This document shows, in pieces, positions 9,501-22,000 of a stretch of DNA of 64,000 nt. This DNA is from Iris pallida (Eukaryota; Streptophyta; Magnoliopsida; Asparagales; Iridaceae). Each line of letters begins with the position of its first letter. The stretch's first letter is position 1. The position numbers and the translations under genes were made by a program. The notes below the pieces were generated by a model. That model searched no databases and was not told the DNA's origin. It worked only from the letters and a program-made list of their open reading frames with translations. The stretch is taken from positions 8,115,492-8,179,491 of the forward strand of contig JANAVB010033216.1 in the NCBI GenBank assembly GCA_029216955.1, read 5' to 3'.

Positions 9501-12500
9501 TGATTAAGTTGTCATAAAAGTCCTATAAATAGGCACCTTCTATATGCAATTGAGGAACAATTTTTAATCAATAAAATTCTTCAAGTTTTGAGATTTCTTC
9601 TCTGTTTTTCTTGGTCGTGGACTCGACTATTCCATGGATTCGGAAGCCCAAAAGTTTACATGGCAAACATATAATTTCAGTGGAGTCAACCAAGACATCA
9701 TTTTCATTATCCTATTTATCGTTTTCTTCTCTCGAGTGTACTAAAACGACTCAACAAGAGCCTCTCTCCTTCGACGAAACAATGAAAATTTTCCAAATAT
9801 TAAAAGCTCCCAGTGCAAATGGAAGACCTCATCGTCACAAGCCTCACAGTGTTACACCAGACACATCATCTGAGTTCGATCGCCAGTCCCTAGATTTTCG
9901 AGATGCTGCGAAAAGTCCTACATATATGTGTTTTCTTCAAATAGCTTCAAAGCTACCTCTTTCTTTGCATGTTACACATCTAAATAACTCCATAGAGATG
10001 AAAGCTCATGGACATGAGCTTGGGCCAAAGAAAGTCGACTCGTGGCGCATGTACATCGACAAACGGACTATCAACCGCATGACCGTCATCTGCCATCAGA
10101 TTCGGATCCGACCTGGTAATGAATGGGAGACTATTTTCAATATCCGAGAAGTACTCTATGAATGACTCTTTATGCCCTTCGGACGTTCGAATGCGTCAAG
10201 AACCTTCATGCGCATCAAGAATCATATTTTGAAGACATTAGCAAGAAAATTCGTAGTCATCTACTTTGACGATATCCTGAATTATAGCAAGAGCCAAGCT
10301 GATTATCTGAAGTACATCAGGAAAGTTCTCAACCTTCTTCGAATTAAGAAGTGCAACTTACTAACTCATCTTCTTGGGATTTGTGACTAGCTTCGATGGC
10401 CTCACTGTTGATGAAGAGAAGATTCGAGTAATTCGTGATCCAAAGATAATAACTAAAGTTCAAAGCTTCTATGGTCTCGCCAACTTCTACCGATGATTCA
10501 TCCGCAACTTCAGCACTATTTGAGGCCAATGATTGAATGTATGAAGACGTGCAAATCTCCTGAACCTTCAATGTCGTCGATCTTTACGAACATTTTCTAC
10601 ATGTCGAATCACTTTACTCTGAGAAGAACTCGGGGACGAGTTCTTTTGAAGCATGGGAGACTGGTGTAGCGTGGGTTCCAACTCCGAATCTTTTTTTAGG
10701 ATTTCTTTTCTTTTGCTTTGTCTTTTTTATAGATTTGATAAGAATCCTATTTCTTTTAGGACTCTTATTTTGACTCTATCTTTTATTAGGATATATTTTA
10801 TTTTCATTTGATTATGATTAAGTTGTCATAAAAGTCCTATAAATAGGCACCTTCTATATGCAATTGAGGAACAACTTTTAGTCAATAAAATTCTTCTTTT
10901 AAGTTTTGAGATTTCTTCTCTGCTTTTCTTGGTCGTGGACTCGACTATTCCATGGATTCGGAAGCCCCTCGCTTGAGGGTTTCAAGCAACTTTCGTGCGG
11001 ACCCCTCACAAGGCCTTCCGTCGGAGTTATCGCGGCACCGTTTTGCTCTCACTAAGCAACGATGGTCCAGTTATCGTCATCACCAATCGACTTGGCCATT
11101 GCCAAGCACGAAGGTAAGCTAGTTCCGCTATCACGCTTCGTCAGTGCAAATGCTCTTATTTGGCTCGAGTGTTTATGGAACTAGTTCACCAATAAAGTTT
11201 GCTATGGTATGATTAGATATTCCAGAATTATTCAAAATATAGACAACTCTTCAAAGCCATTAAAATAATCAACACTTAAACCAGAATAACTGAACCATAT
11301 GAAGTGGAACCTCAAGTTTTGTGTTTTCAAAGGACCACCAAAGGGTGTAAGAAATGTCACTTTGAATTTCAATAGATGCTTTAACTTACAGGCTTGCGAC
11401 TTGAATCTCTCTTAAACTCATGGTGAAGGTTTGAAAGATTTGAACTGCAGGCAACATGAGACACGCGAAGGAGAAACTCCTGAATATGATTGTAAATACT
11501 GCATTACAAAGACAATTATTAACAATCACATGTTAAAGGAATCAAGCTTGAACACCACCAAAAATACATGAATAAACTTCAAGTTCAACAATAATGTAAG
11601 ATTCAAGAAAATTGCGGAACAAATTGGCTTCAAGAACTAGTAAGCATGAGCCATACAAAAGGCATTATTGTTTTGTCCGAAGACTTGACACGATATTCAT
11701 ATTAGCAAGAATCCCTTGACATGGAACTTAACGAGTACAGATTATTGAAATTAATCAAGAAAAAGCAAACTGACTAGATTTACCAGCAAGAATAATATAC
11801 AGTTCAAAAGATGATGTCAAAGATTGAGAGCAATAACCAAATCCCATGTCTTTACACCAAATCATGTCAAGGTGGTGGTGGTGGTCAAGAAAAGGGAAAC
11901 TAACTAGACTTGCCAGCAAGAAGAATTTACAGTTCAAAAGATGATGTCAAGATTGAGAGCAATAACCAAATCCCAAGTCTTTACATCAAATCATGTCAAG
12001 GTGGCGGCGGTGGTGGTGGTGTTCTTGTTGTATCAGTGAAACATTACTCGTCTATAGTTCCAATATTTTTTCCTTGACATACGAGGCAAACAAAATATTA
12101 CATTCAAGAGTCGTGTTCCTCTTCCACTGATGGGAGAAAGTCTCCCAAGACCAGTGGCATAGCAAGAGTTTCTGAAGGAGTTAAGCTTCTTTGAGGATTA
12201 AAGGAAGCTGAAGTACTGCCAACGTCTCCCACGGATAATGGCCATGAATAGTAACAGCATGTTATGTTCACAGAAGACTACATTGCTCAAGTTGTCTACA
12301 TACCAAGGTCAATGAGCAGGTCAGGTGAAGTTTCTACAAAGGGGTCTAAATGGCAGGTGGGCGGCACAACCTAACCATACAAAAGGAATTGTTTCCCGCT
12401 GATTGTAACATGGAGATACTTATAAATCCAACATTCATCCCCTTCATCTCTGATGACGAAATAGAAGTTGACGGTGATGGGAGCATAGCTTTAAAAGGCG

Positions 12501-12684
12501 AAAGGCGCACCAAGGCGCAAAGGTTCCTGGAGCCTGAGACGCTAGGCGCAAGGCTCAAGGCGCGCCTTTTGAAAGCTAGACGCACTTTTTTCTTTATATG
12601 TAAAAAATATCTACATTTAAAAACTTAGCTACATAGAAGTCCAAATTCCTTGAAAATATCACTAATTATAGGCACAAAATTATT

Positions 12685-12746
<62 letters not shown>

Positions 12747-12943
12747 ATCTAAAAGCCCATTAGATATAAATAACCCAAACTCTATATATATATAATATAC
12801 AAACCACATATATATAAGCCTTTAAATATAGACGTACATTCTAATTTAGAAAACAATCTAAAATCCACAATAATATTAATGACAATAATTTCTATACTTT
12901 CCAATATAGCCCATAAACTATATAACATGTATATAGAAGGTTG

Positions 12944-13015
<72 letters not shown>

Positions 13016-13016
13016 G

Positions 13017-13056
<40 letters not shown>

Positions 13057-16000
13057 TAGGGTTATGGGAGCGGGAGCAGGCAACTGTGAGCGGGCTAGGC
13101 TCCTCCCCCGCGGCCACCGGATCCACTCGCCGGCGGGGGGAGGAAGGTCGAAAAGAAGGGAGGCCGGGCTGTCCCCCCAGGTCGGTGGAGGAGCCCCTCT
13201 AGGCGACGGCGGGGGGGAGGGGGGCGGGTACTAAGGCGAAGGGGTCGGACGGACCCCTCGGATCGGGAGCGATCGGCGACGTCACTCCAGGCGGCGGAGG
13301 CCGGGGGAGCAAGGGGGGGGGGGGTTAGGTTGACCCCCCAGTTCTGCCGCGCGAGGTGGCGCCCCCCCCCCCCATAACGCGGTGGGGGGGGGGAGCACAG
13401 GTAGGGGGGTCGGGCGGACCCCCGGTTCTGCAGTGAACGTCGGCGCCCCCCCCCCCAGGCCGGGGGGGAAGGAAGGCCGGGAGGTCGGGTGTAGTGCCCC
13501 GCTCCCGTTGGGGCGAAGCACTATGTAATAGGCTCGTGCCAAGTCAGACATGGTCGGGAACATAGATGGCTAGTCTGACTCGGCGACGAGTTTGGTATAC
13601 AAAAACCATGGCATCAATAAAATCGATTTGGACGAGTGATATGAGTACCGTTCCAACTAATGGATCGACTACTGTTGGAATGAGTCCTAGATGCGGTAGG
13701 CGGCGTCTTGGCGAAGGAACTCTAAAGGGAGCGACGCAACCCGTCTGCCGTTGGTTTTATTGTTTTTCTTGGCTTTCTGAACGAATTGTTGCGTGGATTT
13801 GATAGTGTGCTTTCGCGTCGATTTCTGAATGCGTCCTTGAGAATTTCGAAGGAAGAATTGAAGGAAGGGTTCTAATTCGATGCTCGTGCCATTGCAGGAG
13901 TTCGTGTAACTGACGCTTGACCGTCGTGAAGCGTTCTCCTACTCTCGGCGCAATCTCCTTAGGTGGGTGGTTCTTCGGCCCCTTCTTTTCTACTCCTTCC
14001 CGCCAACTAAATTCTTTAAGTTCAACGTTCAAATCGATGATGCTAACGGGATGTATGCTTGCCACTAAGATAAGAGCTTGGGATAATATATCAACCTAGA
14101 GAAGTTAACTCTAAGTCCATAAGTTACACTAAGTAGAGAAAAGATAAAGTTCTAAGAAAGAGATAGAATATATTCATGCCATGCAAAACACAACGATGAA
14201 AACCTTGGTGGCGGTACATCATGTCTCGGGGAATTTGGTGCCTACGGGACGCTAAATCAAAACGTACGGTTTCGGGGGAAGGGACCCTTGCACGAATAAG
14301 AATGATTATGTGATTCGATAATGATTACGCTATGCAATTTACTTCATACATATTAAACTATTCATACATTCGCATGGTCAAGGACGACTTGTGCACAAGG
14401 TGAGCTTTCCTCGAGACGGTACCCGGGGCCCTGGGACCGAATCGGCCTAGGAGAAAATTATAGAAATCGTGCTTCGGCGCGAGGCATTGCGAGACCTCCA
14501 GTTAGGCTCGCTACCTGGACTGGAGGGCGCGTCGCAAGGCTACGTAATCGTCCTTCATGGTGTCGATATCACCAATGACCGCATATAGGATAGACTGCAT
14601 GCTCACCTATTGTCTTGTGCAGGTGGTAAGTATCATGTATATTTTGTGCAGGAAAAGAGCACGACCGTGGTATGAATGCCTTTAAATGGGTTATGTTGTT
14701 ATCGTTTAAATGTGCCTTCGATATGAACTGCAACTCATATAGTTCTAAATAGAAAGATCACTTCGTATGCCTGAATCCTTAATAAGCAGTGTCGGTTTAG
14801 ACGAGTGGGTTCGTCCCATCCACTAGCAAGTGTGCTAACCCCCAACTCCCCAGGTAACGAGCGTGCTGCGGGAGCTCGAGACTAAGCTGGAGCTGAAGAA
14901 CGGGAGGCGGCACGAAGCTCTCCTATTTTGAAGTATTTTGATGCCCAATTCAGACCGAAGGCTTTTGTTCAAATGTATAAAGGGGCATGAATGTATGGAA
15001 CGCCGAGGATTATTTCAAGGCGAGCGTGTCGATAGTTTTCTTTTGTGTTTCAAAGATGTAGCCGCAACGGCATATGTAATGTAAAAATGACCTTGCACAT
15101 ATTTTGCAAGTTTATGAATGAAAAGCTAAGTTTCTTCCTATTCTATGCCTTCAACTCTCTGCACTGTTTAATTTCAACGCGTCGTGTCAAAGGAATTTCC
15201 AAGCGCACATCCTTGCCTTGTGCAAGTCTAATAAAGACTTGCACGGCATCACGTCCCGACCCGTGGGGATCGATTTATATCGAGTCAAGGCGATGGCGAC
15301 CGATTCGGCGAGTCGGGGCGTGATAAGTTGGTATCAGAGCACGGTTCACACCTCGGACCTTCCAAAATACTTTCTTTAGATGATGCCGTTGCGATTTTTC
15401 AAAAACTATGCTTTTCGACATATGCGGCCTGAAATAATCGTTCCATCCATATAAGCCCGTAGATATTTTGAGAATACTAACGGGTTTGCTCAATTTTGTA
15501 GGAATGACGGAAAGACTGGCCCCACATTGATTAGCACGGATAGCACCGAAGGTGCGACGCCTAGCGAATCTGCCATGGAGCGACTACTACGCCTCATGGA
15601 ACTCCAACAACGTCAGTCAGAGACGCAGCAACGACAGCTGCAGGAACAGATCCAGGCCCAAGTCAGCGCCCAACAAAAGCAAATGGACGCCCTGACCAGG
15701 ATCGTGAGCACCATAGCGACGCAACAGAACTCGACGACCGTCATGTCCGAAGAAGAAGTGCAAGCCGAAAAGACGAAACATGTGTCTTCCTCCTCCCTGC
15801 TCAAGATGACCAAGTTCAAGAAAATGAACCCGCCGGACTTCAACGGTCGAGCAGAGCCTGACGAAGTCATGGGGTGGCTAGTGAAGATTGAGAGTCTGTT
15901 CACTCTCCTCAACATCAAGGGGTCCAAGAAAGTCGGGTGCGCAGCGTTGCAGCTCAACTTGAGGGCCTACGACTGGTGGGAGGCGAAGAAACATGAACTC

Positions 16001-19000
16001 CAAGAGTCCAACCCCAACGCCAAGATTTCGTGGGAGACATTCAAACGGGCCTTCCTTGAGCAATACATCCCTCGTGCCCTTCGTCGACAGAAGGAAGAGG
16101 AATTCATGTCCTTGAAGCAAGGAAACTTGTCCGTTGAAGACTACGATGCGAAGTTCGCGAAGCTTGCGAAGTTTGCCGGGGCTTTTCTGCCGAACACAAA
16201 GGCGTGGTGCGAGCGCTTCCAGCAAGGCCTGAACGAAGATTTGCGTCGGGACGTCATGAACCAGAGATGCCAGACGTACAGGGAATTATATAACGCCGCT
16301 CTTGATATGGAGCGGGTCTTCGGTCGAGCATCGCAGAAGGGCGGATCAAGCATCCGCAACAACTTCAACAAGCGTCCAAACGACGCGGGAGGATCTGGTG
16401 CGCCAAAGCGCCAGAACACGACCGAGTATCGGGGGCCTCACCCAGGCGTACGTTGCCATCGCTGCGGCAAGATGGGACATCTGGCGGTCGATTGCCGAGG
16501 GGGATGCTTCAAGTGTGGCCAGCTAGGTCACAAGGCGGTAGATTGTCGAATGGGGAGGGCGAACCAACATCCACCAAGGGACGTCCAGAACCAGAACAGG
16601 GCGCCTCCCGCCCATGGCGCAAACGCGGTGCCCGTGAACCCACAAAATCGCCAAGGGGTGCAAGGCCGAGTCTACGCACTAACGAGGGACGAACCCTATG
16701 CGTCCGACACTGTCGTGACAGGTATACTACTCTATAAAAATATGCCTGCTAGAGTATTGTTCGATTCGGGTGCAACGCATAGTTTCATATCTGCCGACTT
16801 TGTAAAAGAAAATGAATTACCTATGCAACTTTTAGATATGAATCTTAGCGTTAGCACTCCATCGGGAGTAGATATGCCTGCCACTCATATTTGTAGGGAC
16901 GGTTACATATGCATCGGAGGGAGGAATCTATCCTTGGAAGTTATCGTCCTCGACGTCAAGGAGTACGATATAATCCTCGGCATGGATTTGTTGGGTGCAT
17001 GCCACGCAACGATCGAGTGCGCGGAGAAGAGAGTTGTGTTCCGCCTTCCGGGCGAAACCGAGTTCTCCTATTCGTGCGGAGCAGCATCAAAGTCGGCAAT
17101 GATAATAACGGCGATTTCGGCAAGGCGTATGTTGCATTCCGGGTGCAGCGGGTACCTAGCATCAGTTCGAGACACGAGACCGGAGATTGCAAGCACGGCC
17201 CAGACTGAAGTCGTGGCAGAATTTCCTGATGTGTTCCCAGACGAGTTGCCAGGGATGCCGCCGGACCGAGAGATAGAATTCAGCATCGACACCTTCCCGG
17301 ACACCCAACCGATATCCAAGGCACCCTATCGAATGGCGCCGGCAGAGCTGAAGGAACTGAAGGCACAACTACAAGAGTTACTAGATCGCGGATACATTCG
17401 CCCTAGTGTCTCCCCGTGGGATGCCCCAGTGTTGTTTGTGAGGAAGAAGGATGGATCGATGCGGCTGTGCATCGATTATCGGGAACTCAACAAAGCCACG
17501 GTACGAAACAAGTACCTGTTACCGAGAATAGATGATCTGTTTGACCAGCTGCAAGGGGCGACGGTGTTTTCCAAGATTGATCTTCGCTCAGGCTACCATC
17601 AATTGAAAATAAAGTCCGAAGACGTGCCGAAGTCCGTCTTCCGAATCCGATATGGTCACTACGAATTTCTAGTCATGCCTTTCGGCTTGACCAACGCTCC
17701 TGCCGCATTCATGGATCTAATGAACCGGGTGTTCCGACCGTTCATAGACAAATTTGTCGTTGTATTCATCGACGACATTCTCATATATTCGAAGAGCAAG
17801 GACGAGCACGTGGAACACTTGAAGACGGTGCTACAGACTCTGCGTGAACATCAACTCTACGCCAAGCTAAGCAAGTGCGAGTTCTGGATGAACAGCGTGA
17901 CATTCCTTGGGCACGTTGTCTCCGCTGAAGGCATCACGGTGGACCCAAAGAAGATTGAAGCAATAGTCGAATGGAAGCGGCCTACCTCAGCAGGCGACAT
18001 CCGAAGTTTCCTTGGCTTGGCGGGATACTACCCGTAGATTCGTGAAAGATTTTGCCAAAATTGCGTCGCCTCTGACTCGTCTTACCCAGAAGGGAGTCGC
18101 ATTCGAGTGGAACGACGCCTGCGAATCGAGCTTCCAAGAGTTGAAGAAACGGCTCGTCTCAGCGCCGATCCTTGCACTTCCGGACGGGCCAGAAGGGTTT
18201 CAGATATTTTGCGATGCATCGCGGACGGGTTTGGGATGCGTGCTTATGCAAAGGGATAAGGTGATTTCGTTTGCTTCGAGACAATTGAAGCAACACGAGA
18301 AAAATTATCCTACGCATGATCTTGAGTTAGCGGCTATTGTGTTCGCGTTGAAGCTATGGCGGCACTATCTTTATGGTGTAGCTTGCCGCATCTATATGGA
18401 CCACAAGAGCCTCAAATACATCTTCACTCAACGGGACCAGAACTTACGGCAGCGGCGTTGGCGCGAACTCATCAAAGACTACGATCTGACTATCGAGTAC
18501 ACGCCAGGTAAGGGGAACGTTGTGGCAGACGCGCTGAGTAGAATGTTTGCAGGGTGCTTGTCTATCAACCATAACATACAGCGAGACTTGGCGGAGATGG
18601 GTATCGAACTCCGAATCCGTTACCGTGGAGCACGATTGGCCCAATTGCACCTTGAGTCGAGCTTGCACAACAAAATAAAGACCGCACAGGAGGACGACCC
18701 ATTCCTGAAGAAGATGCGCGAGCTGATTTCGACGGGAAAGGCGACCGACTTTGTGGTGGACGAGGGCGGAATGACGCGGATGAAGGAGAGGATATGCGTG
18801 CCGGACCATGCTGAACTTAGAAAGGAGATTCTGACGGAGGCCCATTATGCGAAGTACTCGTTACACCCCGGGAGTACCAAAATGTATAAGGACCTGCGCA
18901 CGACCTTTTGGTGGCACGGCATGAAGAAAGACGTGGCGCAATGTTGTAAAAAGCGCTAGGCGGACTCGGTGCGGCGGAGGTCCGTCTAGCGCCTAGCCCA

Positions 19001-22000
19001 CCTAGGCGGCCGCCTAGAAAAAGAAAAAAAAATTTTGAAATTTTTGAAATTTTGAATTTTTAAATTTGAAATTTCAATGTTCTAAAATCCAAATACTATC
19101 TTAAAACCCAAACAAATATCCAAAATACAACTAAGAATAAACAAAATCAAAAAAAAAATCAAAAAATTCAAAAAATCCGCCGCCTAGGGGCGCCTAGGCC
19201 CGCCTAGGGCCCGCCTAGGCCCGCCTAGGGGCGCCTAGGGCCCGCCTAGCCGCCTAGCCCACCGCCTAGGGGGTTTTCGGTGCGGTGGGCGGGCGCCTAG
19301 CGCCTAGGCGGCGCCTAGGCGGGCGCCTAGGCCGATTTTTAGAACACTGACGTGGCGACGTTCGTGTCACAGTGTATGGCCTGTCAACGGGTGAAGGCCG
19401 AGCATCAAAGACCAGGCGGGGAGCTACAGAACCTCGACATTCCAGTATGGAAGTGGAACGACATCTCTATGGATTTCATCATGGGCCTTCCGAAGATGTC
19501 GCGGGGGAATGATGCGATTTGGGTCATTGTCGATCGTTTGACCAAATCCGCTCATTTCCTCGCTATTAAAGCATCATGGAGCGTCGATCGGTTAGCTCAG
19601 ATTTATCACGACGAGATCGTCAGACTGCACGGGGTACCGGCCACAATCATTTCGGACAGGGACGGGCGATTCTTATCACGTTTCTGGACGAGTCTACAGG
19701 CGGCGCTGGGCACTAAGTTGAACCTTAGCTCCGCGTACCACCCGCAAACCGATGGCCAGACAGAAAGAGTGAATCAGATCCTGGAGGATATGCTACGTCT
19801 GTGCGCGATAGATTTGAAGACTAGCTGGGACACGCACTTGCCGCTCGCGGAGTTCGCACACAACAACAGTTACCAATCGAGCATCCAAATGGCTCCCTAC
19901 GAGGCGCTTTACGGGAGGAAGTGCCGATCTCCGATTTGCTGGGACGAAGTCGGGGAGCGACAGGTGCTCGGGCCAGAACTAGTCGAACAAGCCGTCGAGA
20001 AGGTCCGCATGATTCGAGATAGGCTCCGCATTGCTCAGAGTCGACAAAAGAGTTATGTAGATACTCGTCGACGACCGTTAGAGTTCTTGGTTGGGGACCA
20101 TGTGTTTCTGAAGGTGACGCTGATGCGGGGCGTCATGCGATTCGGGGTAAAAGGCAAGCTGAGTCCAAGATTCGTAGGGCCCTTCGAGATCCTCGAAAGA
20201 GTAGCGACCGTTGCTTACCGGATCGCGCTACCTCCTGCCCTGGCCGAAGTGCACGACGTCTTCCATGTCTCCCAACTTCGGAAGTACGTGCATGACCCAA
20301 GTCATGTGGTTAGTTTCGATCAGTTGGAGCTACGCGCCGATCTATCATACTCGGAGGAACCCGTGCAAATCTTGGACCGTAAAGAAAAGATCCTGCGAAA
20401 CCGATCGATGTCCTTGGTTCGCGTACTCTGACGCAACCATTCCGTCGAGGAGTCGACGTGGGAGCTAGAGGCGGAGATGAGGGAGAAGTACCCTTCACTT
20501 TTCGCCGACGAAGGTCAGACCCTTGTTCTTAAGTTTCGGGACGAAACTTTTTCTTAGTGGTATATTATGTAGTGCCCCGCTCCCGTTGGGGCGAAGCACT
20601 ATGTAATAGGCTCGTGCCAAGTCAGACATGGTCGGGAACATAGATGGCTAGTCTGACTCGGCGACGAGTTTGGTATACAAAAACCATGGCATCAATAAAA
20701 TCGATTTGGACGAGTGATATGAGTACCGTTCCAACTAATGGATCGACTACTGTTGGAATGAGTCCTAGATGCGGTAGGCGGCGTCTTGGCGAAGGAACTC
20801 TAAAGGGAGCGACGCAACCCGTCTGCCGTTGGTTTTATTGTTTTTCTTGGCTTTCTGAACGAATTGTTGCGTGGATTTGATAGTGTGCTTTCGCGTCGAT
20901 TTCTGAATGCGTCCTTGAGAATTTCGAAGGAAGGGTTCTAATTCGATGCTCGTGCCATTGCAGGAGTTCGTGTAACTGACGCTTGACCGTCGTGAAGCGT
21001 TCTCCTACTCTCGGCGTAATCTCCTTAGGTGGGTGGTTCTTCGGCCCCTTCTTTTCTACTCCTTCCCGCCAACTAAATTCTTTAAGTTCAACGTTCAAAT
21101 CGATGATGCTAACGGGATGTATGCTTGCCACTAAGATAAGAGCTTGGGATAATATATCAACCTAGAGAAGTTAACTCTAAGTCCATAAGTTATACTAAGT
21201 AGAGAAAAGATAAAGTTCTAAGAAAGAGATAGAATATATTCATGCCATGCAAAACACAACGATGAAAACCTTGATGGCGGTACATCATGCCTCGGGGAAT
21301 TTGGTGCCTATGGGACGCTAAATCAAAACGTACGGTTTCGGGGGAAGGGACCCTTGCACGAATAAGAATGATTATGTGATTCGATAATGGTTACGCTATG
21401 CAATTTACTTCATACATATTAAACTGTTCATACATTCGCATGGTCAAGGACGACTTGTGCACAAGGTGAGCTTTCCTCGAGACGGTACCCGGGGCCCTGG
21501 GACCGAATCGGCCTAGGAGGAAATTATGGAAATCGTGCTTCGGCGCGAGGCATTGCGAGACCTCCAGTTAGGCTCGCTACCTGGACTGGAGGGCGCGTCG
21601 CAAGGCTACGTAATCGTCCTTCATGGTGTCGATATCACCAATGACCGCATATAGGATAGACTGCATGCTCACCTATTGCCTTGTGCAGGTGGTAAGTATC
21701 ATGTATATTTTTTGCAGGAAAGGAGCACGGCCGTGGTATGAATGCCTTTAAATGGGTTATGTTGTTATCGTTTAAATGTGCCTTCGATATGAACTGCAAC
21801 TCATATAGTTCTAAATAGAAAGATCACTTCGTATGCCTGAATCCTTAATAAGCAGTGTCGGTTTAGACGAGTGGGTTCGTCCCATCCACTAGCAAGTGTG
21901 CTAACCCCCAACTCCCCAGGTAACGAGCGTGCTGCGGGAGCTCGAGACTAAGCTGGAGCTGAAGAACGGGAGGCGGCACGAAGCTCTCCTATTTTGAAGT

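Larger units (their letters stand above)
3858..11148 (+). mobile_element. RT1: non-autonomous Ty3/gypsy element with internal tandem amplification
   Basis: The 5' LTR is 3863-4331 and the 3' LTR is 10662-11143. Both run TG...CA and are flanked by the TSD gtgca (3858-3862, 11144-11148). A primer binding site follows at about 4334. The interior keeps only a decayed aspartic protease and reverse transcriptase, with no integrase or RNase H seen. A module of RT remnant plus the first ~300 bp of the LTR is repeated in tandem, giving three RT copies and two internal truncated LTRs. A Pack-MULE interrupts the first internal LTR. The element lies in intron 8 of the host gene, antisense to it. Confidence 0.9.

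Noticed and set aside
12104..12449. Minus-strand pseudo-exons (12449-12381, 12345-12304, 12225-12104) with good splice sites, consistent phases and a stop, readable as an alternative 3' end of the host gene
   Set aside because: Exon 8 at 11498-11390 fits exon 7 better (RHRLS then IYNHIQEF, which looks conserved), so these lie inside intron 7. They could still be a rare alternative terminus; transcript data would decide.
13566..14099. Small ORFs in RT2 LTRs (also at 20644-21165)
   Set aside because: Identical pairs in both LTRs with no domain; non-coding LTR sequence.
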